Assembly: GCA_041687095.1 (NCBI GenBank) | Contig: JAWLCQ010000010.1 | Span: 1-57,109, forward strand | Length of the DNA stretch: 57,109 nucleotides | Source: JAWLCQ01 sp041687095 | GTDB lineage: Bacteria; Planctomycetota; Phycisphaerae; SM23-33 | Direction: 5' to 3' | Shown: positions 10,436 to 17,921 of the stretch, one piece after another | How the letters are laid out: each line of letters begins with the position of its first letter | Numbering within the stretch: the stretch's first letter is position 1 | Position numbers and translations under genes: made by a program | Notes under the pieces: model-generated | What the model was told of the DNA's origin: nothing | What the model saw: only the letters and a program-made list of their open reading frames with translations | The model's database searches: none

Positions 10436-11413
10436 CTACGCCGCCTGCCCTCTTCGCCCGCCCACCACCAGGTATGCCAGCGTGAGCCCCAGCAGGGACA
10501 CGCCGATGGCGATCTTGATCTCCCCGGGCAGGTAGCTGGGGGTGATGAAGCTCTCGACGGCCCCGGCGACGATGAACATGGGCAGCGTGCCCAGCAGGAG
10601 CAGCAGGGCCTCGCGGGCCCCGTGGCGGAGCGACGCCCCGCGCGTCCGCGAGCCCGGCACGGCCAGGGCGAGCCCCATCCGCAGGCCGGCCGTCCCCGCC
10701 ACCAGGATCGCGAAGATCTCCAGCGCCCCGTGCGGGGTCAGGAACTCCCACACCTCGTAGGTGAGCCCGTGGTTGGCGAAGTGCCCGAAGAACGCCCCGA
10801 GCATCATCCCGTTGACCAGCAGCACGTAGCACGTCCCGATCCCCGCGAAGATACCCAGCGCGAAGGCGAGGAACGCCACCTGGATGTTGTTGGTCGTGAT
10901 CGCGCTGGCCATGATGCCCTGGGGCATCTGGCGGTAGCGTTCGGAGACGTCGTCGGCCGTCACGGCGTCATCGGTCCCGCCGACGTCGAGTCCGTGGGGG
11001 ACGAAGACGTAGGCGACGGAGGGGCGCACGCGGACGGTGGCGTAGGTGGCGAGGGCGGCGAGGAGGAAGATGGCGGTGGTGAGGGCGAAGTAGCCCCGCA
11101 GGCGGCGGAAGAGGCGGGGGTAGTCCCGCAGGAAGAACTGCCGCACCCGCTGGGCGGGGCGGACGCGGCGGTGGCGGTAGAGGATCCCGTGCGCGCGGAG
11201 GGCGAGGTCGTTCACCCGCCGCTGCCGCGCCGCGTCCAGCCCCAGCAGGCGGGCCCGCGCCACGTCCGCCGCCACGGCCGGGTACAGCCGCGTCAGCTCG
11301 TGCAACTCCTGCCCGTCGAGCCTCCCCGCCCGGCCCGCGGCGCGGTCGAGGAGGGCCTCCAACTGCCGCCACGCCGGCTCGCGGGCCTGCAGGAACTGGC
11401 TCGCCGTCATCAT
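10436..11413 (-). CDS. SpoIIM-like (stage II sporulation protein M family) membrane protein
   Basis: A protein of 325 residues beginning MMTASQFLQAREPAW. A helical cytoplasmic N-terminal domain is followed by at least five membrane helices. The segments IQVAFLAFALGIFAGIGT and HGALEIFAILVAGTAGLRMG are typical of the SpoIIM/UIP1 family. In non-sporulating bacteria these proteins are encoded beside RDD, MoxR, DUF58, DUF4129 and DUF4350 genes, exactly as here, so the name does not imply sporulation. The start overlaps the RDD gene's stop by four bases. A second ATG directly follows the first, so the start is uncertain by one codon. Confidence 0.88.
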   Translation of the reverse strand: MMTASQFLQAREPAWRQLEALLDRAAGRAGRLDGQELHELTRLYPAVAADVARARLLGLDAARQRRVNDLALRAHGILYRHRRVRPAQRVRQFFLRDYPRLFRRLRGYFALTTAIFLLAALATYATVRVRPSVAYVFVPHGLDVGGTDDAVTADDVSERYRQMPQGIMASAITTNNIQVAFLAFALGIFAGIGTCYVLLVNGMMLGAFFGHFANHGLTYEVWEFLTPHGALEIFAILVAGTAGLRMGLALAVPGSRTRGASLRHGAREALLLLLGTLPMFIVAGAVESFITPSYLPGEIKIAIGVSLLGLTLAYLVVGGRRGQAA

Positions 11414-12261
11414 GGCCTGCCCCCCCAGGCCGGGGGCGCGGACGGCGCCGACGGGGCGGGCGGCGCCGGAGGCGCGGGGGCGGCGTTGGCCTCGCCCAGC
11501 TTGCGGACCACCCACAGCTCCATCGACTCCAGGTGGCTGCTGGGGAAGGGGGGCTCGCCCATCCGTTCCAGGACGGGCCGCAGGAGCTGCGGCAGGAGGC
11601 GCATGCGGGCGTCGAGGGTCAACTGCTCGCGGCGCATCCAGTAGTTGCTGAGGATCTGGTACTCCTGGGTGGTGAGGCCTTTGGGGTCGGAGGGCAGTGG
11701 GGCGGGCGCCTGCTCCCACACCTTTCGCTGCTCCGCTCCCTTGTCGGTGGCGGCGTAGTTGGGCTTGAGTTCCAGGACCGCCACCGTGCCCGCCGCCAGA
11801 TCCCCCAGCCGCTGCGCCTTGCGCGAGAAGAACATGACCACGCCCCCCAACGCGTAGACGCTGGGCAGGAAGTCGACGACGCGGATGAGGTTGCGGATCG
11901 CCGCCTCCATGAACCCGATGGGCGCCCCGTCCGTGCGGACGATGCGGACCTGCATGTACCGTTTCCCGGGCGTCTGGCCGTTGCGGAACGCCTCGAAGAG
12001 GACGAAGTACCCCCACACGATGACGAACGCGAGCACGATCAGAATCGCGAGGGCGACCTCGAAGGCCACCCCGGCTTGTCCGTGCAGCGAAGTCACGAAC
12101 GCTCCCACCTGCATCGCGAGCATCGCCAGCGCCAGCAGCAGCAGGATCAGCCCGATGAGCAGCGAGTCCAGCAGCAGCGCGATGAAGCGGGTGCCGATCC
12201 CCGCCAGCGGGCGCTCCAACTCGACGTTCTCCGGCGTTTGGATGAGATCGTATTCGTCCAT
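11410..12261 (-). CDS. RDD family membrane protein
   Basis: A protein of 283 residues from ATG 12261, preceded by GAGGG. It opens with ENVELERPLAGIGTRFIALLLDSLL; the Arg and Asp of this helix give the RDD family its name. There are at least four membrane helices, then GKRYMQVRIVRTDG and a cytoplasmic C-terminal domain ending in an Ala/Pro run. It is coupled by a four-base overlap to the SpoIIM-like gene. RDD proteins are poorly understood; ion transport has been proposed for some. The context ties it to the MoxR/DUF58 module. Confidence 0.88.
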   Translation of the reverse strand: MDEYDLIQTPENVELERPLAGIGTRFIALLLDSLLIGLILLLLALAMLAMQVGAFVTSLHGQAGVAFEVALAILIVLAFVIVWGYFVLFEAFRNGQTPGKRYMQVRIVRTDGAPIGFMEAAIRNLIRVVDFLPSVYALGGVVMFFSRKAQRLGDLAAGTVAVLELKPNYAATDKGAEQRKVWEQAPAPLPSDPKGLTTQEYQILSNYWMRREQLTLDARMRLLPQLLRPVLERMGEPPFPSSHLESMELWVVRKLGEANAAPAPPAPPAPSAPSAPPAWGGRP

Positions 12262-12502
12262 GGACCCTCGCTTCGCCCCATGCGCCCCGCCGCCCCAGCA
12301 CGCCCCGTCCACCGGGGGCGCAATGCATAGCGACAACGGCTGCGGGAGATCCTACGGTCCACGGTCCCCGAATGCTACACCGGACCGCCCACGAACCATC
12401 GCCCTTCGTCCCTCTTCGCAACATCCCCAATGCCCACGGGACGCTGTTCGTCCCGTGGGACCGCCCGGGTAGACCGAGGCGTTCGGGGCACGCTAACGGA
12501 CC
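12262..12502. terminator. Intergenic hairpin after the GspE-fusion gene
   Basis: A perfect 11-bp stem, CCCACGGGACG at 12433-12443 pairing with CGTCCCGTGGG at 12449-12459, lies downstream of the minus-strand ATPase and upstream of the RDD gene. It lacks a U-tract, as do most hairpins in this window. Nothing else is seen in the gap. Confidence 0.45.
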
Positions 12503-14404
12503 CTACCCGGTCATCACCCCCGCCAGGACGCGGAGGACCTCGTCCACGCTCGTCACCCCGCTCGCCGCCTTGTCCAGCCCGCTTTCCAGCATCGTCTTCA
12601 TCCCGCCCTCGCGGGCGATGCGGCGGAGGGTGTCGTTGTCGGCGCCTTCCACGATCGCGTGCTGCAGGGCCGGGGTCATCACGAGGGTCTCGTGGATGGC
12701 CGTCCTTCCACGGTACCCGGTGTTCTGGCAGCGCTCGCAGCCCACGGGCCCGCAGAAGGCCGCGTCGGTCCTCTCCGCGAGGTACGCCCGCCCGTCGGGG
12801 GGCAGCAGGGCGAGGTCGGGGCTCGCGGGGCGCTTGCAGTCGGGGCACAGCACGCGGATCAGACGCTGCCCCACCACCCCGGCGACGCTGGAGGCGACGA
12901 GGTACGGCTCGATCCCGATGTCCAGCAGGCGGCGGAGCGCGTCGGAGGCGGTGTTGGTGTGCAGCGTGGTGAGCACGAGGTGGCCGGTGAGGGCGGCATG
13001 GATCGAGATCTGGGCGGTCTCCCCGTCCCGCACCTCCCCGACCATGATCACGTCCGGGTCCTGCCGCAGCATGCTGCGGATGGCGCGGGCGAAGGTGAGC
13101 CCGGCGGCGGGGTTGACCTGGATCTGCGCGATCCGCTCGAACGCGTACTCCACGGGGTCCTCGACGGTCAGGATGCACACCTCGGGCGTGTTGAGTTCCT
13201 GGAGCATGGAGTACAGCAGGGTGGTCTTGCCCGATCCGACGGGCCCGGTGACGATGACGATCCCAGTGGGCCGGTGCGTGAGTTCGCGGACCCTCTGCAG
13301 GTCCTCGCCCCCCAGCCCGATCCGCTCGAGCCCGAATTCGATCCGCTCGCGGCGGACGAGGATGCGGAGCACCGCCCGCTCCCCGAACAGGGCGGGCACG
13401 ATGGACACCCGCACGTCCACCTCCTGCCCGTTGACCTTGAGCAGGATCCGCCCGTCCTGGGGGAGGCGGCGCTCCTCGGTGTTCATGCCCGCCATCTGCT
13501 TGATGCGCTCGACGATCCCGCGCACGAGGTCGGGGGGCGAGGTCAGGTCCACCTCGGGCGCATCGCCCCCGAGTGCGATCCGCTCGATCGGGCGAAGCAC
13601 CCCGTCCATCCGCAGCCGGACGATTCCGCCCCCGCCCTCGGTGAGGTCGACGTGGATGTCCGATGCCTTTCGCTGGATCGCCTCGAACAGGATCGCGTTG
13701 GTCGCGCGCTGGACGAGCGGCTGATCCTTCGCCTGCTGGAGCTTGGCGACGACGGGGTCCTCGTCGGCGGACAGCTTTGCGAGGTCCCCGGACTCGATGA
13801 CGGCGGCGATGCGAGCGAGGACGACGTCGAGTTCGCCCGCGCGTTCCCCGGCGGCGACGGCATCGCAGACGGGGGGGGGAAAGGCGTCGGGGAAGGCGCG
13901 GAAGGCCCCGGCGAGGTCCGAGCCCTTCTGGATCCGCTCGCCGACGCCCGCAACGGCGGCGGCGAAGGCGGGGTCGGCCACCGACTCGCCCGCCAGGCGC
14001 AGCGATGCCAGCAGGGGCATGCCCGAGGCGACCATCGCCTCCAGCGCCCGCCAGAACCGCACGGGGTCCTGCCCGGGGGGCAGGTCGAGGCCGGGGGCGA
14101 CGAGGAACTTGCACTGCACGCCCTCGAGGTAGCGGCGGGCGATGAGGTCGAGCGTGCCCCCGGACTCCCCGGCGAGGACCATCTCGATGGCCTGGGCGGG
14201 GAAGGCGTTGCTGTCGCGCATGGCCTCGGTGAGCGTTCGGCCCTGCTTCATCGCGTCCAGCAGCGACTGGACGACCGCCTCCATGTCGGTCTTCGCGACG
14301 GTGCTGCGGGTGGTCGCGAGGACGTCGGGGATCGGCCTGCCGGCATCGAGGCCGGTAACGAGGGTCCGCCAGAAGGTGAGGTACTGTTCGTGTGTGATGT
14401 TCAT
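12503..14404 (-). CDS. Type II secretion/type IV pilus ATPase with two soluble GspF-like domains at its N-terminus
   Basis: A protein of 633 residues. Two repeats of about 85 residues (8-97 and 115-206) look like the cytoplasmic four-helix domains of GspF/PilC, including GESGGTLDLI and GERAGELDVVLARI, but without GspF's membrane helices. The GspE part follows: ASDIHVDL, Walker A GPVGSGKTT (about 387-395), aspartate box VEDPVEYAF, Walker B DPDVIMVGEVRD, histidine box TGHLVLTTLHTNT, and a zinc site (CPDC plus CGPVGCERC). All ATPase motifs are intact. AAGGAG precedes the ATG. No pilin, secretin or GspD gene is nearby. Residues 97-115 form a linker. Confidence 0.88.
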   Translation of the reverse strand: MNITHEQYLTFWRTLVTGLDAGRPIPDVLATTRSTVAKTDMEAVVQSLLDAMKQGRTLTEAMRDSNAFPAQAIEMVLAGESGGTLDLIARRYLEGVQCKFLVAPGLDLPPGQDPVRFWRALEAMVASGMPLLASLRLAGESVADPAFAAAVAGVGERIQKGSDLAGAFRAFPDAFPPPVCDAVAAGERAGELDVVLARIAAVIESGDLAKLSADEDPVVAKLQQAKDQPLVQRATNAILFEAIQRKASDIHVDLTEGGGGIVRLRMDGVLRPIERIALGGDAPEVDLTSPPDLVRGIVERIKQMAGMNTEERRLPQDGRILLKVNGQEVDVRVSIVPALFGERAVLRILVRRERIEFGLERIGLGGEDLQRVRELTHRPTGIVIVTGPVGSGKTTLLYSMLQELNTPEVCILTVEDPVEYAFERIAQIQVNPAAGLTFARAIRSMLRQDPDVIMVGEVRDGETAQISIHAALTGHLVLTTLHTNTASDALRRLLDIGIEPYLVASSVAGVVGQRLIRVLCPDCKRPASPDLALLPPDGRAYLAERTDAAFCGPVGCERCQNTGYRGRTAIHETLVMTPALQHAIVEGADNDTLRRIAREGGMKTMLESGLDKAASGVTSVDEVLRVLAGVMTG

Positions 14405-14528
14405 GATGTCGCTCCTTCAAAGCAGGTCAGGCAGTCCGAAGGCGGCGCGGGATGGACGTGGTTGCTGCGCTTCGCTTCGCAAGCCACGGCACCCCCGCAC
14501 GCTTGGGGATGGAACAAAGTGCGCCTCA
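14405..14528. repeat. Inverted copy of the stop-abutting palindrome core
   Basis: About 14455-14500 reads GACGTGGTTGCTGCGCTTCG...GCAAGCCACGGCACCC, the reverse complement of the core at 24331. It separates the anti-sigma and ATPase genes. The ATPase ribosome site lies at its other end (14408-14413). Confidence 0.65.
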
Positions 14529-14987
14529 TCAGTGGTCCCTCCGAGCGTGGGCGGCCCAGGAGGCGGCGGTGGCGTGGGAGTAGTCGCGTTCGCGTTGCTG
14601 GATCCACTCCAGGAGGCGTTGGCGGCGGATGCGGATCTGCCCGGCGAGTTCGAAGGCGGGCAGTTCGTGGACGATCTCCCCGAGCTGCTCGGGCGTGACG
14701 CGGAGCAGGGCGGCCGCCTCGGACAGCGTCAGGACCTCCGCCCCGGGCGGGGGGGCGTGGAGGGCGTCGTCGAGGGCGAGGCGGATCTCCGCGAGCCGCG
14801 GGGGCGAAGGGCTCGCGGGGGGCAGGGCGATGAGGGCGGTGTCCAGGGCGCGGATGGCGGCGAGGGTGCGGCGGCAGGTGTCGCAGTGGGCGAGGTGCTC
14901 GCGGAGTTCACTTTCTCGCTGAGGGTCCACGTCCCCAGCGGCGAGGGCCGCGAGTTCTTCAGCGGTGATTGGATGTTGAGTACTCAT
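14529..14987 (-). CDS. Zinc-finger anti-sigma factor with a C-terminal excisionase-like DNA-binding domain
   Basis: A protein of 152 residues. HLAHCDTC (about residues 31-38) is the H-x3-C-x2-C zinc site of anti-sigma domains that clamp ECF sigma factors. Instead of a membrane helix, the C-terminal half (about residues 88-135: LTLSEAAALLRVTPEQLGEIV, then GQIRIRRQRLLEWIQQRE) resembles a MerR/excisionase-type helix-turn-helix. The gene lies directly downstream of the sigma factor gene on the same strand, which supports a sigma/anti-sigma pair. The soluble form with its own DNA-binding domain is uncommon; whether it binds DNA is inference. Confidence 0.8.
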   Translation of the reverse strand: MSTQHPITAEELAALAAGDVDPQRESELREHLAHCDTCRRTLAAIRALDTALIALPPASPSPPRLAEIRLALDDALHAPPPGAEVLTLSEAAALLRVTPEQLGEIVHELPAFELAGQIRIRRQRLLEWIQQRERDYSHATAASWAAHARRDH

Positions 14988-15202
14988 GCTGTGTCTCCGG
15001 TGCGGGCGAGACTTTGGAGTGCGGCGGGCTTGACGCCGCTTTCACTGGATCGCCGGCAGAACACCTCGGCCGGGGTTGTCGTGTTGCCTCTCAGGAATCC
15101 GCGAGACGCGGGTGCCACGGCTGCGCCGGTTGCAGCCGTGTCCTTCCTGGCAGCACGGCTGCAAACGGCGCAGCCGTGGCACCCGGCCGTGGCACCCGGC
15201 GG
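14988..15202. repeat. 30-bp-arm palindrome of the GCCACGGCTGC family
   Basis: Arms at 15111-15140 and 15154-15183 match at 29 of 30 positions, with a 13-base loop. The motif GTGCCACGGCTGC with GCAGCCGTG recurs at 34381-34414 and 51668-51697. It lies between the sigma and anti-sigma genes and could lower expression of the second gene relative to the first. Confidence 0.8.
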
Positions 15203-15757
15203 TCATGGCGTCTCTCCCAACTGCTGGGCCAGTACCGCTCGCGCTCGATGGATGTGGGTCTTCACGGTGTTCACGGGCATCTCCATCGCCTGGGCGATCT
15301 CCCGGTAGCTCATTTGCTCGAAGGCGTACAGCGTCAACGCCTGCCGCTGGTGGGGCGGGAGGGCGTCGATGGCCGTTCGCAGGCGGCCGTGGGTTTCGTT
15401 GGCGGCCGCGACGCGGTCGGGGCCCTCCGACCGGTCGGGCAGGTCGGACGCGGCGGCCGATCCGAGGGGGACGGGCGACCCGCGCCGCCGGTCGGCGGTG
15501 AGGCGGTTGAGGCAGCGGTTGCGGACGACGCGCATCAGCCAGGCGCGGAACGGAGCGCGCCCGCCGTAGCTCGCGGGCGAGCGGGCGAGGGTGAGGAAGA
15601 CCTCCTGCAGCACCTCGTCGGGCGCCCCGGAGTCGCCCAGGATCGAGCGGGCGAAGTTGTAGACAGGGACGTGGTAGCGCTCGAACAGCTCCGCGAACGC
15701 CTCCGCGTCCCCGCCGCCGTACCGCTGCACCAACTCCTCGTCCGCCGCCCGACGCAC
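15203..15757 (-). CDS. ECF-type RNA polymerase sigma factor
   Basis: A sigma-70 family factor of 184 residues with region 2 (FAELFERYHVPVYNFARSILGDSGAPDEVLQEVFL and FRAWLMRVVRNRCLN) and region 4 (LPPHQRQALTLYAFEQMSYREIAQAM followed by VNTVKTHIHRARA). Region 3 is absent, as expected for the extracytoplasmic-function class. The GTG start at 15757 has AAGGAG seven bases upstream. It directs RNA polymerase to a regulon that cannot be read from this window, and is presumably held inactive by the zinc-finger protein encoded just downstream. Confidence 0.93.
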   Translation of the reverse strand: MRRAADEELVQRYGGGDAEAFAELFERYHVPVYNFARSILGDSGAPDEVLQEVFLTLARSPASYGGRAPFRAWLMRVVRNRCLNRLTADRRRGSPVPLGSAAASDLPDRSEGPDRVAAANETHGRLRTAIDALPPHQRQALTLYAFEQMSYREIAQAMEMPVNTVKTHIHRARAVLAQQLGETP

Positions 15758-15876
15758 CCGTCGCTCCTTTCCGCCTGCCCGTGCAGGCCCTTCACTGTAC
15801 CGGACAGCGCGAGGCGATGCATTGTTTCAGAAAAGGAGGTGAGAGGTGAGAGGTGAGAGGGGAGGGGGGGAGGGGC
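15758..15876. repeat. GTGAGAG heptad tract
   Basis: About 15837-15865 is a tandem array of GTGAGAG units; its complement lies at 16275-16318, on the far side of the DUF167 gene. Confidence 0.6.
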
Positions 15877-16182
15877 TCAGGCTCTTGCCAGTCGCGTGCG
15901 GACCTCCTCGGGGGTCACGCCGCGGAGGAGGAACTCCTTGCGGGGGCTGGCGGGGCCGGAGAGGAGTTCGACGGACTTGCGGTCGAGGGAGAGGGCCTTG
16001 GCGAGGGCGGCGGCGACGGCGGCGTTGGCTTTGCCCTTCTCGGGCGGGGCGGAGGTCTGGACCTTGAGGGCATCGCCCAGCACGCCCGCGATCCGGTCGC
16101 GCGACGCCCCGGGGACGACCTTCACAGGCAGGATCGTCCCCTCCGCGTGCGGGCGCAGGCCGAGATGTGCCAGGTCGTCCAT
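15877..16182 (-). CDS. DUF167 (YggU) family protein
   Basis: A small protein of 101 residues. ILPVKVVPGASRDRIAGV and the conserved SAPPEKGKANAAVAAALAKAL followed by KSVELLSGPASPRKEFLLRG are the full YggU signature. The family is widespread and small; its exact role is unknown. The gene is isolated between heptad-repeat tracts and ends 12 bases after the first of them. Confidence 0.9.
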   Translation of the reverse strand: MDDLAHLGLRPHAEGTILPVKVVPGASRDRIAGVLGDALKVQTSAPPEKGKANAAVAAALAKALSLDRKSVELLSGPASPRKEFLLRGVTPEEVRTRLARA

Positions 16183-16220
16183 CGCTCCGGTCTCGCTGAA
16201 GTGCGGGGAAGGAACGCGGA

Positions 16221-16318
16221 AGGTTAGAGGTTAGAGGTGAGAGGTTAGGGACTCGCGGGAAGCGTAGTCTGGCACTCTAACCTCTCACCTCTCACCTCTC
16301 ACCTCTCACCTCTCACCT
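16221..16318. repeat. Heptad-repeat inverted element (GAGAGGT type)
   Basis: The left arm GAGGTTAGAGGTGAG-type units (16221-16248) faces the right arm of CTCACCT units (16275-16318) across a 26-base loop. This is the smallest example of the inverted-heptad design. It sits between leuD and the DUF167 gene. Confidence 0.75.
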
Positions 16319-16353
16319 TCGGCCCATCTGCGCCCCTCCGCGCCAACGGGCAT

Positions 16354-16917
16354 CTACTTGAGCATTCCCGTCCGCTTGGCGTACTCGAAGATCCCCCCGG
16401 CGGCGATGATGGGGCCCACGTCGCCCAGGTCCAGCAGGCGGTGGGTGCGGTTCTGCGTGAGGTTCCACAGCGTCTTGGCGGCGGGGTCGATCTCGACCTC
16501 GTCACCGGTCGCCACCAGGTCCACGAGGCGTTCGGGGGTCTCGAAGGGCACGACGTACCCGCCGTTGACGCTGTTGCGGTAGAAGATGCGGGCGTAGCTC
16601 TCGGCGACGACGGCCGTTGCGCCGGCCTCGGCGAGGGCGAGGGGGGCGTGCTCCCGCGAGGACCCGCACCCGAAGTTCCGCCCGCCGATGACGACGGTGA
16701 ACTCGCTGCGGAACTCCCCCTCGCGGACGAAGGGGAGGTTGCCCTCGGGGAGGCCCGACTGCTCCATCGGCACTCCGCTCAGCGCGTACTTGCCGAAGTA
16801 CTTCCGCTCGGCGGCGTCGGCGGGGTTGTAGCTCAGGAACTCGGCGGGAATGATCTGGTCCGTGTCGATGTTATCGCCCACCACGAACGCCTTCCCGCGG
16901 ATCGTCTTGCTGCTCAT
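16354..16917 (-). CDS. leuD: 3-isopropylmalate dehydratase, small subunit
   Basis: With the large subunit LeuC (not in this window) it isomerises 2-isopropylmalate to 3-isopropylmalate in leucine synthesis. The 187 residues include VGDNIDTDQIIPAEFL, the active-site loop FGCGSSREHAPLAL and IFYRNSVNGG, all characteristic of the swivel domain. The sequence resembles the archaeal/HACN-like group, so homoaconitase small subunit is a possible alternative. I start at ATG 16917; an in-frame ATG 15 bases upstream is possible. It diverges from pyrF across a 74-base promoter region. Confidence 0.88.
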   Translation of the reverse strand: MSSKTIRGKAFVVGDNIDTDQIIPAEFLSYNPADAAERKYFGKYALSGVPMEQSGLPEGNLPFVREGEFRSEFTVVIGGRNFGCGSSREHAPLALAEAGATAVVAESYARIFYRNSVNGGYVVPFETPERLVDLVATGDEVEIDPAAKTLWNLTQNRTHRLLDLGDVGPIIAAGGIFEYAKRTGMLK

Positions 16918-16942
16918 TGTTTCGCTCTCCATTTCCAAACGG

Positions 16943-16966
16943 GCCCGCATTGTATAGGATGCGGGC
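16943..16966 (+). promoter_or_regulatory. Palindrome around a -10-like box between leuD and pyrF
   Basis: GCCCGCAT (16943-16950) and ATGCGGGC (16959-16966) form a perfect 8-bp inverted repeat whose 8-base centre contains TATAGG (16953-16958), a plausible -10 box for pyrF. It could be an operator controlling both divergent genes, or a hairpin in the leuD leader. Confidence 0.4.
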
Positions 16967-16991
16967 GACGGACGAAAGAAAGGGAACGCAC

Positions 16992-17912
16992 ATGTATCCG
17001 AACTTTGCTGACGATCTGCTCGGGGCCATCGAGGAAAAGGGCGCCCCCGTCTGCGTGGGCATTGACCCGGTGTACGAGAAACTCCCCAAGGAGTTCCAGG
17101 AGGAGTTCGCCGACGAGGTCGAACGCACCACGCCCATCGGGGACTTCTGCTACGCCCTGCTCGACATCATCGCCCCGTTCGTCCCGGCCGTGAAGATCCA
17201 GTCGGGGTTCTTCGAGCGGTACGGGGCGGTGGGCGTGGACCTGTACGAGCATCTCGTGCGCGCCGCACAGGACCTGGACCTGGTGGTCATCGGGGACGTG
17301 AAGCGCGGGGACATCGGTTCCACCGCCGAGGCGTACGCCCTGGGGCACATGACGGGCCTGTTCAGCCCCTTCGGGCCCTCCGCCGGGCACCCCGACGCCA
17401 TCACCGTCAACCCGCTGTTCGGGACCGACGGGCTCCAGCCGTTCCTCGACATCGCCGCCCAGACCGACCGCGGGATCTTCATCCTCGTCCGCACGTCCAA
17501 CCCGTCGGCGAAGGAGATCCAGGACATCCCCGATGCCGCCGGCCGCCCCGTCTTCGAGCACATCGCCGAGATGGTCGCCCGCCTGGGCGCCGCGGAGGAC
17601 CTGGTGGGCGACCGCGGGTACAGTTGCGTCGGGGCCGTCGTCGGGGCGACCTACCCCGACGAGGCCCGCCGCCTCCGCCAGCTCATGCCCCAGCAGATCT
17701 TCCTCGTGCCCGGGTACGGAGCGCAGGGGGCGACGGCGGGGGACTGTGCGGCCGCGTTCAAGGACGACGGGACCGGGGCGATCGTCAACGCCTCCCGCTC
17801 CGTTCTGTACCCCTGGACGATGGAGAAGTACGCGAAGCTGGAGTGGAAGGACGCGATCCGGGCGGCGGTGAAGGACTTCGCGGGGGACATTCGGTCCGCG
17901 GTGGGGCGGTAG
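16992..17912 (+). CDS. pyrF: Orotidine 5'-phosphate decarboxylase (type 2)
   Basis: Last step of UMP synthesis, decarboxylation of OMP. The 306-residue protein shows VCVGIDP, the substrate lysine in AVKIQSGFFERYG, the active-site VVIGDVKRGDIGSTAEAYA, DAITVNPLFGTDGLQPFL and LVRTSNPSAKEIQD, all typical of the longer type 2 enzymes. I start at ATG 16992, preceded by AAAGGGA. It is followed after nine bases by a kinase-like gene. The electron-transfer subunit of dihydroorotate dehydrogenase is encoded 5 kb away (23240-24310). Confidence 0.95.
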   Translation: MYPNFADDLLGAIEEKGAPVCVGIDPVYEKLPKEFQEEFADEVERTTPIGDFCYALLDIIAPFVPAVKIQSGFFERYGAVGVDLYEHLVRAAQDLDLVVIGDVKRGDIGSTAEAYALGHMTGLFSPFGPSAGHPDAITVNPLFGTDGLQPFLDIAAQTDRGIFILVRTSNPSAKEIQDIPDAAGRPVFEHIAEMVARLGAAEDLVGDRGYSCVGAVVGATYPDEARRLRQLMPQQIFLVPGYGAQGATAGDCAAAFKDDGTGAIVNASRSVLYPWTMEKYAKLEWKDAIRAAVKDFAGDIRSAVGR

Positions 17913-17921
17913 ACGCGGGCG

